This document shows positions 15,433-20,407 of a DNA stretch of 20,407 bases, one piece after another. The stretch is taken from the NCBI GenBank assembly GCA_023449855.1, contig JAEXHR010000197.1, positions 1 through 20,407 of the forward strand, read 5' to 3'. The notes beneath the pieces were generated by a model that saw nothing but the letters and a program-made list of their open reading frames with translations, searched no databases and was not told the DNA's origin. Made by a program: the position numbers and the translations under genes. Every line of letters starts with the position of its first letter. Position 1 is the first letter of the stretch. The stretch is from Pseudomonadota bacterium (GTDB taxonomy: Bacteria; Pseudomonadota; Alphaproteobacteria; Rhizobiales; Xanthobacteraceae).

Positions 15433-16311
15433 ATGACCTCACGCACTGCCACTCTCATCGGCCTCACCGCCATCCTCATGTGGTCGCTGCTGTCCGTGAT
15501 GACGGTGGCGAGCGGGCGCATGCCGCCATTCCAGCTGACCGCGATGACTTTTGCCATCGGCGCGTTGGCCGCGGCTTTGAGCTGGATCTGGCGGCCGAAT
15601 GCGATCCGCGCGCTCAGGCAATCGCCGCTGACATGGGCGGTCGGTGTCGGCGGCCTGTTCGGCTATCACGCGCTGTATTTCGTCGCCCTTCGCTTTGCGC
15701 CGCCCGCCGAGGCGGGATTGCTGAACTATCTGTGGCCGCTGTTGATCGTATTGTTCTCGTCGTTTCTGCCCGGCGAGCGGCTGTATCCGCATCATGTCAT
15801 CGGCGCAGTGCTTGGTCTTGCCGGCACGGTGCTGCTGTTATGGGGCAATGCTTCGCTCAGCCTCGGGTCCGGTCATGCCGGCGGGTTGCTCGCGGCGTTC
15901 TGCGCGGCTTTTGTCTGGGCGGCCTATTCGGTGATGTCGCGCCGGCTGAAAGCGGTGCCGACCGATGCCGTTGCTGGCTTCTGCTTCGTCACGGCTTTGC
16001 TGGCTGCCATTGTGCATCTCGCCATCGAGACCACGGTGTGGCCCGAGACGGCGTTGCAATGGCTCGCCGTCATCGCGCTGGGCGTCGGTCCTGTCGGTGC
16101 CGCCTTCTACACGTGGGATATCGGCATGAAGCGCGGCGACATCCGCGTGCTCGGAGCGGCGTCCTACGCAACGCCGCTGCTGTCCACGGGCTTTCTCATC
16201 GCCGCGGGTTTCGCGCAGGCGAGCGCGAATATCGCCGTCGCCGCGGCATTGATCGCAGGCGGGGGGCTTATTGCAGCAAAGGACATGTTTACGAAGCGAT
16301 CGCTAGCGTAG
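15433..16311 (+). CDS. EamA/DMT-family exporter
   Basis: Inner-membrane protein of the drug/metabolite transporter superfamily, 292 residues with about ten spans in two EamA repeats (roughly 5–138 and 148–285). The first repeat has LTAILMWSLLSVMTVASGRMPPFQLTAMTFAIGAL. The end of that half has EAGLLNYLWPLLIVLFSSFLPGERL, where the LNYLWP motif recalls the YddG aromatic amino-acid exporter branch. The second repeat starts GGLLAAFCAAFVWAAYSVMSRRL. The substrate cannot be read from sequence; amino acids or other small metabolites are likely. The ATG has only AGGG about 6 bases upstream. Its TAG stop is formed by the first bases of the family A repeat at 16308. It follows phaB but is separated from it by a repeat. 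Confidence 0.85.
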   Translation: MTSRTATLIGLTAILMWSLLSVMTVASGRMPPFQLTAMTFAIGALAAALSWIWRPNAIRALRQSPLTWAVGVGGLFGYHALYFVALRFAPPAEAGLLNYLWPLLIVLFSSFLPGERLYPHHVIGAVLGLAGTVLLLWGNASLSLGSGHAGGLLAAFCAAFVWAAYSVMSRRLKAVPTDAVAGFCFVTALLAAIVHLAIETTVWPETALQWLAVIALGVGPVGAAFYTWDIGMKRGDIRVLGAASYATPLLSTGFLIAAGFAQASANIAVAAALIAGGGLIAAKDMFTKRSLA

Positions 16312-16393
16312 GGCGGATTAGCGAAGCGTAATCCGCCGGCCGAGTTTGTGTGGCGAAGAACGGCGGATTACGCCTTCGGCTCATCCGCCCTAC
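16308..16393. repeat. REP-like palindromic repeat, family A copy 2
   Basis: Begins GTAGGGCGGATTAGCGAAG and ends GGCTCATCCGCCCTAC, with each half a hairpin (GGCGGATTA…TAATCCGCC). The terminal GTAG at each end supplies the TAG stop of the flanking gene: the exporter at 16309–16311 on the plus strand, and the cupin at 16390–16392 on the minus strand. Confidence 0.9.
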
Positions 16394-16809
16394 GGCTCCC
16401 AGTTTTTCGGCGCGAGTTCGAATGTCGCGAAATCGAAACCGGGCGCGACCGTACAGCCAACCAGTGTCCAGTCGCCCGTCGTGGCAGCGGCCTGCCAGGC
16501 GTGAGGTGGCACGATGCCCTGCGGCTGTTGTCCGGCTGCGAGGTCCGGGCCGAGCGTGATCGCTCTTTGTCCGCTGTCGTCAGCGATCTCGAGCGTCAGC
16601 GGCGCGCCGGCGTGATAGTGCCAGATCTCCACGGCATCGATGCGGTGCCAGTGGGAGCGCTCGCCTGCAGCCAGCAGGAAATAGATCGCGGTCGACGCCG
16701 TACGCCCGGCGGCATCCGTGCGGGCATCGCGAAACGTCTCGCGATAATGCCCGCCTTCGGGATGCGGCTGCAGGCCGAGCGTGGCGATGATCTCGGCCGC
16801 GGTCGGCAT
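16390..16809 (-). CDS. Cupin-fold protein, DUF985 (Cupin_5) family
   Basis: A small protein (139 residues) of the Cupin_5/DUF985 family, whose cellular role is not established. Family marks are LGLQPHPEGGHYRETF (11–26) and TAIYFLLAAGERSHWHRIDAVEIWHYHAG (40–68). H53, H55, E61 and H66 are likely metal or ligand positions. The C-terminal part has GIVPPHAWQAA and LVGCTVAPGFDFATFEL. The ATG lies 2 bases past the gloB stop. A GTG two codons earlier (16815) would give a 4-base GTGA overlap with gloB, so the start is uncertain by two codons. It is almost certainly co-transcribed with gloB. Its TAG stop lies within the repeat at 16308–16393. Confidence 0.87.
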   Translation of the reverse strand: MPTAAEIIATLGLQPHPEGGHYRETFRDARTDAAGRTASTAIYFLLAAGERSHWHRIDAVEIWHYHAGAPLTLEIADDSGQRAITLGPDLAAGQQPQGIVPPHAWQAAATTGDWTLVGCTVAPGFDFATFELAPKNWEP

Positions 16810-16811
16810 CG

Positions 16812-17579
16812 TCACGACTTGTTCTTGCGCTCGCGGAGCTCGCCGAACACGTCGTCCTCGCTGAAGCCCTTCAGGCGCACGGCAGAGGCAATGGCCGGAT
16901 CGTCGGCGCGCAGGAAGACGTTGGTCTTCTTTTCGAGGCCGAGCAGCACCGGAATGGTCGGCTTGCCAACGGCGCGGAGCTGCGTCACCTCGTCGGCGCG
17001 CTTCTTCAGGGCCTCGTTGGTGGGATCGATGCCGAGGCAGAACTTCATGTTCGATGCGGTGTATTCGTGGCCGCAATAGACGCGGTAGTCGTCGGGCAGC
17101 GTGCGCAACTTCTTCAGCGACTGCCACATCATCGGATAGGTGCCTTCGAACACCCGGCCGCAACCGCCCGAGAACAGCGTATCGGCCGAGAACAGCGCGA
17201 GTTCGCTGTCGAACACGTAACAGATATGGTCGAGCGTATGACCGGGGGTCTCCAGCACGCGGGCCATCAGCGCGCCGACCTGTACGGTGTCGCCCTCGCC
17301 GACGCGGACATCCACATGCGGAATCGCGGTACCCTGATCGTGCGGTGCGGTCACCTTGCAGCCATAGGTCTGTTTCAGCTCGGCGATGCCGCCGACATGG
17401 TCGGCGTGGTGATGGGTGACCAGGATATCGCTGAGCTTCCAGCCTTCGCGCTGCAGCACCTTCATGATCGGCGCGGCTTCCGGGGCGTCGATGGCCGCGG
17501 TCTTCAGGCTCTGCGGGTCGTGGATCAGATAGCCGAAATTGTCCGACAGGCAGGGGAACACGCGAATTTCAGCGGCCAT
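16812..17579 (-). CDS. gloB: Hydroxyacylglutathione hydrolase (glyoxalase II)
   Basis: Hydrolyses S-D-lactoylglutathione to D-lactate and glutathione, the second step of methylglyoxal detoxification. The 255-residue metallo-beta-lactamase-fold protein has the binuclear metal motif THHHADH (H56, H58, D60, H61), H114 in ETPGHTLDHI, D133 in FSADTLFSGGCGRVFEG, and H171 in VYCGHEYT. The C-terminal glyoxalase II domain with NVFLRADDPAI binds glutathione. The reading frame is open further upstream, but the ATG at 17579 has GGAGAG 3 to 8 bases before it and matches family length. The gene is divergent from a methyltransferase-like gene 114 bases away; the gap contains GCGTTAACGC (17623–17632). It is followed immediately by the cupin gene. 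Confidence 0.95.
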   Translation of the reverse strand: MAAEIRVFPCLSDNFGYLIHDPQSLKTAAIDAPEAAPIMKVLQREGWKLSDILVTHHHADHVGGIAELKQTYGCKVTAPHDQGTAIPHVDVRVGEGDTVQVGALMARVLETPGHTLDHICYVFDSELALFSADTLFSGGCGRVFEGTYPMMWQSLKKLRTLPDDYRVYCGHEYTASNMKFCLGIDPTNEALKKRADEVTQLRAVGKPTIPVLLGLEKKTNVFLRADDPAIASAVRLKGFSEDDVFGELRERKNKS

Positions 17580-17693
17580 GATCTCTCCGTGATTCAGAAC
17601 GACGCAGCACTTCTGACATATGGCGTTAACGCTTCCCGGGCAATGCGCGATTGGGGGGCGTGTGCGCTGCATCAGGCGTGGTAGAAGGCTGGC

Positions 17694-18473
17694 ATGACCA
17701 TCGATGTCATCGACCTCCGGGATTTCTATTCCCGCCGCCTCGGCATCGTGGCACGGCGCCTGATCAATCGTGGCATCAAGGCGCACTGGCCGGATGCGGA
17801 GGGCCAGCGGGTTCTCGGGATCGGCTATCCCACGCCCTATCTTGGCCTGTTCCGGGAAAATGCCGAACGCTGTATCGCTTTCATGCCTGCGGCGCAGGGT
17901 GTCCTGAAATGGCCGACGGCAAAACCGGCACTGGCGACTCTGGTCGATGAGATGTCGCTGCCGCTGCCGGACGCGGCGGTGGACCGGATCATCCTCGTCC
18001 ATGCGCTGGAAATGTCCGACGATCCCGAAGGGCTTTTGCGCGAGATCTGGCGTGTGCTCGCACCGTCCGGGAAATTGATTGCGGTGATCCCGAATCGCCG
18101 CGGCGTGTGGACGCGCTCGGATTCGACGCCGTTCGGCCATGGCCGACCTTATTCGCGCTCACAGATCACGCAGCTCCTGCGTCAGACCTGGTTCACGCCA
18201 ACGGCTTGGAGCGAGGCGCTGTTCATGCCGCCGGTGGGCATGGGCTGGTTTCTGCGCTCGGCATTGGTGTGGGAACGCGTCGGCGCGGCGCTGTCGCTGC
18301 CGTTTGCCGGGCTGCACATCGTCGAGGCCAGCAAACAGGTCTATCGCGCGATTCCGGCGAAGCGGGAGCGGGCCAAGCTCATCCCGGCGCTGCAGCCGGT
18401 GCTGGTGCCGAGTTCGGGCATGCGCCGCGACGGCGTCGCCGATCTTGGCAACGCCGGGCCGCCGTCGCGCTGA
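17694..18473 (+). CDS. SAM-dependent methyltransferase-like protein with atypical motif I
   Basis: A 259-residue protein resembling class I (type 11) methyltransferases. Residues 39–53 (RVLGIGYPTPYLGLF) sit where the SAM-binding loop should be, but the usual GxGxG glycines are reduced to GIGYPTP. The later segments fit the family: MSLPLPDAAVDRIILVHALEMSDDPEGLLREIWRVLAPSGKLIAVIPNRRG (87–137). The C-terminal half has an aromatic-rich stretch (SEALFMPPVGMGWFLRSALVWERVG) that may be membrane-associated, and ends in a basic tail. GAAGG 5 bases before the ATG supports the start. Whether it still binds SAM and what it methylates are unknown. It is divergent from gloB and its stop is 3 bases from the stop of the convergent flavoprotein gene. 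Confidence 0.75.
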   Translation: MTIDVIDLRDFYSRRLGIVARRLINRGIKAHWPDAEGQRVLGIGYPTPYLGLFRENAERCIAFMPAAQGVLKWPTAKPALATLVDEMSLPLPDAAVDRIILVHALEMSDDPEGLLREIWRVLAPSGKLIAVIPNRRGVWTRSDSTPFGHGRPYSRSQITQLLRQTWFTPTAWSEALFMPPVGMGWFLRSALVWERVGAALSLPFAGLHIVEASKQVYRAIPAKRERAKLIPALQPVLVPSSGMRRDGVADLGNAGPPSR

Positions 18474-18485
18474 GGATCAATCCTC
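18472..18485. repeat. Short palindrome across two convergent stop codons
   Basis: GAGGATCAATCCTC (6-bp arms, CA centre) covers the end of the methyltransferase-like gene and the last codons of the flavoprotein gene. There is no T-run, so it is not a standard terminator. It may be chance. Confidence 0.35.
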
Positions 18486-19229
18486 GATCGACTTCTCGCT
18501 GGTGTCGGCCTTGCCGCGCGTCCAGTAGCCGGCGGCCTTGGTCCACGACTTGTTGTGTCCGCGAGTGCCGGTGACATAGCTGCGCAAATGGCGCGCGACC
18601 TGAGCTTCGGCTGCGATCCAGACGAAGCCGTCGCCTTGGGGGAAGGCGAAGTTTTCAAGCGCCGCCTGCAACAGCGCCGCATCGTCGTTCATTCCGTCGC
18701 GGGCGATCCATTGCGATGACCAGTCGGCCTTCGTTGCGATCTGCTGCGCGTCGCCGATGACGAAGCTCGCGACCGGGACGCCTGGCCGTAGCTCCTCGAG
18801 GCGGCGTCCGATGGCGGGCAGGGCGGTCTCGTCTCCGATCAGGACATACCAGTCGAAATCGTCGGGAATGACCGCAGAGCCGCGCGGGCCGCCGATCTGC
18901 AGGGTATCGCCGACCTTCGCATCGGTCGCCCATGCCGTCGCCGGACCGGCCTCGTGGAGTGCGAAGTCGATGACGAGCGTGTTGCGCGCCGTGTCGAAGC
19001 TGCGCGGGGTGTATTCGCGCATCTCGGGCGTGTCGCCACTGCCAGGGAAGATCAGCTTGACGTGATCGTCGAAGGACGCGCTGACGAAGTCCTGCAGCTC
19101 CGGCGAGGTGAGCGTGATGCGTTGCATCTGCGGGGTGAGGCGTTCGGTGGCGGAAACGGTGAGAAGGCGCCGGCGCAGCTCGTGACGGACGCGGATAATG
19201 TCGTGTTTGCTCAAGAAGGTGCAATCCAT
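18477..19229 (-). CDS. Siderophore-interacting protein (FAD-dependent ferric-chelate reductase family)
   Basis: Proteins of the SIP/ViuB family release iron from ferric siderophores in the cytoplasm using NAD(P)H and FAD. The 250-residue protein has the FAD-binding barrel with R71-x-Y73-T74 in MREYTPRSFD and FALHEAGPATAWATDAKVGDTLQIGGPRGS, then the NAD(P)H lobe WYVLIGDETALPAIGRRLEEL and the C-terminal GFVWIAAEAQVARHLRSYV. The ending KSWTKAAGYWTRGKAD is the typical SIP finish (YWRxG). The ATG at 19229 has no clear ribosome-binding site and the first ten residues look poorly conserved, so the true start could be slightly different. I see no convincing Fur or Irr box upstream. No siderophore uptake gene lies nearby. 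Confidence 0.9.
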   Translation of the reverse strand: MDCTFLSKHDIIRVRHELRRRLLTVSATERLTPQMQRITLTSPELQDFVSASFDDHVKLIFPGSGDTPEMREYTPRSFDTARNTLVIDFALHEAGPATAWATDAKVGDTLQIGGPRGSAVIPDDFDWYVLIGDETALPAIGRRLEELRPGVPVASFVIGDAQQIATKADWSSQWIARDGMNDDAALLQAALENFAFPQGDGFVWIAAEAQVARHLRSYVTGTRGHNKSWTKAAGYWTRGKADTSEKSIED

Positions 19230-19312
19230 GGCTGAATTCGAGATAGCGCGGATGTGGCGATTGCCCGGCCGTAGTCCAAGGACGGCATTTTAGAGACGCT
19301 CAATACTCTCCG

Positions 19313-19405
19313 CCGTAGGGCGGATTAGCCGAAGGCGCAATCCGCCGGCCGAGCGCGTGTGGCGAAGGACGGTGGCGGATTACGCTTCGCTCATCCGCCC
19401 TACGG
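19313..19405. repeat. REP-like palindromic repeat, family A copy 3
   Basis: Begins CCGTAGGGCGGATTAGCCG and ends GCTCATCCGCCCTACGG. Same double-hairpin build as 4211–4298 and 16308–16393. It starts 4 bases past the xerD stop on the minus strand and could terminate xerD. Confidence 0.88.
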
Positions 19406-19408
19406 AGG

Positions 19409-20362
19409 TTACGTTTCCGCCAGCGGATGCAGGTCGCGCACGAGACTCTTGAGGCGCTCTTCCACCACATGGGTGTAAATCTGCGTCGTTGAAATATCGG
19501 TGTGGCCGAGCAGCGTCTGCACGATGCGCAGGTCGGCGCCATTGTGCAGCAGATGGCTGGCAAAGGCGTGGCGCAGCACATGTGGCGATACCAGCCGCGG
19601 TGCGATGCCCGAGGCGCTGGCCAGGTCTTTCAGGTCGCGTGCGAAGTGCTGGCGGGTGAGGTGACCGCTTTCGCCCGACGACGGAAACAGCCATTTTGGT
19701 GCAGCGCCCTTTTTTGGCTGAGCTTTGTTCGCCTCGGCCATCACGGCAAGATAGTCCGCCATCGCTGCCTTGGCCGTTTCATTGAGCGGCACCAGGCGTT
19801 CCTTGTTGCCTTTGCCGCGCACCACGATCATGCGCGCATCGCGCCGGGCGGAGGTGACTGGCAACGAGACCAGTTCGGAGACGCGCAGGCCGGTGGCGTA
19901 GAGCACCTCCAACAGGCAATAAAGCCGCGCATGGCGCAGCCGTTGCGGAAGCGTGGCCTCGGTGTTCTGGGCCATGGTGCGGCCCTGCACCAGCATGCGA
20001 TCGACGTCGGCGATCGACAGGACCTTTGGCAGGCTGCGGCCGCGCTTCGGTCCGGACAGGATCGCGGCTGGGTCGTCGGCGCGGATGTTTTCGCTCAGCA
20101 GAAACCGGAACAGGTGGCGCAGCGCCGACAGCCGACGCGCCATGGTGGTGGACTTGAAGCCGCGGTCGTCGAGGTCTTCGAGATAATCGCGCAGGAGCTC
20201 GGTGTCCGCCGATCCGAAGCTGGCCTTGGCGCGGGCCGCGAATTCGGAGAAATCCTCGAGGTCGCGGCGATAGGCGTCGAGCGTGTTTGCGCCGGCGCCC
20301 TGTTCGGCAGCGAGCATATCGAGGAACAGGGCGGACAGGCGGGCGTCGGACGGGATGCTCAT
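19409..20362 (-). CDS. xerD: Site-specific tyrosine recombinase XerD
   Basis: XerD acts with XerC at dif to resolve chromosome dimers. From the ATG at 20362 (MSIPSDARL) the protein has 317 residues, normal for XerD. It has the N-terminal SAM-like domain (TLDAYRRDLEDFSEF, about 27–41) and the catalytic set R160 (ATGLRVSEL), K184 (RGKGNKER), H261 and R264 (HVLRHAFASHLL), H287 (LLGHTDISTTQ) and Y296 (IYTHV). AAGG 6 bases upstream favours this ATG over one eight codons earlier. An insert AEANKAQPKKGAAP near 215–230 is common in rhizobial XerD. Nothing suggests an integron or phage integrase; this is the housekeeping gene. Confidence 0.95.
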   Translation of the reverse strand: MSIPSDARLSALFLDMLAAEQGAGANTLDAYRRDLEDFSEFAARAKASFGSADTELLRDYLEDLDDRGFKSTTMARRLSALRHLFRFLLSENIRADDPAAILSGPKRGRSLPKVLSIADVDRMLVQGRTMAQNTEATLPQRLRHARLYCLLEVLYATGLRVSELVSLPVTSARRDARMIVVRGKGNKERLVPLNETAKAAMADYLAVMAEANKAQPKKGAAPKWLFPSSGESGHLTRQHFARDLKDLASASGIAPRLVSPHVLRHAFASHLLHNGADLRIVQTLLGHTDISTTQIYTHVVEERLKSLVRDLHPLAET

Positions 20363-20407
20363 GGTGGGCCTTCGAAGTGAGCGCACCGTTCTTCTCCCTC
20401 TCCCGCC

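Noticed and set aside
16810..17163. N-terminal extension of the cupin frame into gloB
   Set aside because: It is an out-of-frame reading of gloB; the conserved DUF985 domain starts at MPTAAEI.
17580..18140. Upstream extension of the gloB frame by nearly 190 codons
   Set aside because: GloB proteins begin near MAAEIRVFPC, and GGAGAG precedes that ATG. The extension is antisense to the methyltransferase-like gene.
19409..20362. XerD as evidence of an integrated element
   Set aside because: Length and motifs are those of the housekeeping chromosome-dimer recombinase; no attachment-site pair, phage or plasmid gene is nearby.

Overview
The window looks like chromosomal core DNA from a high-GC alphaproteobacterium, most likely Rhizobiales in or near the Bradyrhizobium/Rhodopseudomonas group (Nitrobacteraceae). 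The pointers are strong G/C bias at codon third positions, a complete phaR–phaA–phaB set, GlnD and MutS close to Rhizobiales forms as I remember them, and several families of intergenic palindromic repeats typical of that group. I cannot fix genus or species. No rRNA, tRNA, CRISPR array, insertion sequence or phage gene was seen. The only recombinase gene encodes the housekeeping XerD type.

Layout. 40–1248 (-) is a PcaF-type thiolase. 1476–4202 (+) is mutS. 4307–8375 (-) is a block read as ssuA-ssuC-ssuB (sulfonate-type ABC importer, genes overlapping by one base), then an OsmC-family peroxidase and a multi-span membrane protein. A 26-codon leader ORF (8397–8477, -) sits just ahead of ssuA. 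8636–11449 (+) is glnD. 11577–12098 (-) is an O6-alkylguanine-DNA methyltransferase gene. 12277–12873 (-) is phaR, divergent from phaA (13203–14381, +) and phaB (14560–15285, +). Next come an EamA exporter (15433–16311, +), a DUF985 cupin gene and gloB (16390–17579, -), a divergent methyltransferase-like gene (17694–18473, +), a siderophore-interacting flavoprotein gene (18477–19229, -) and xerD (19409–20362, -).

Functional themes are: PHA storage polymer synthesis and its regulator; nitrogen sensing through PII (glnD); DNA maintenance (mutS, ogt, xerD); aromatic degradation or acyl-CoA metabolism (pcaF); organosulfur uptake; and detoxification (OsmC, glyoxalase II). phaA and phaB are separated by a strong intrinsic terminator, and phaB has a consensus -10 box, so they are probably separate transcription units.

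The most unusual features are non-genic or very small. One is the leader ORF before ssuA. Another is a set of at least six REP-like palindromic elements, all placed at gene 3' ends; one of them supplies the stop codons of both convergent genes flanking it. Several perfect short palindromes also look like operators (upstream of mutS/pcaF, upstream of ogt, and in the phaR–phaA gap). I found no convincing new multi-gene defence or mobile system; most of this is ordinary core-genome content.
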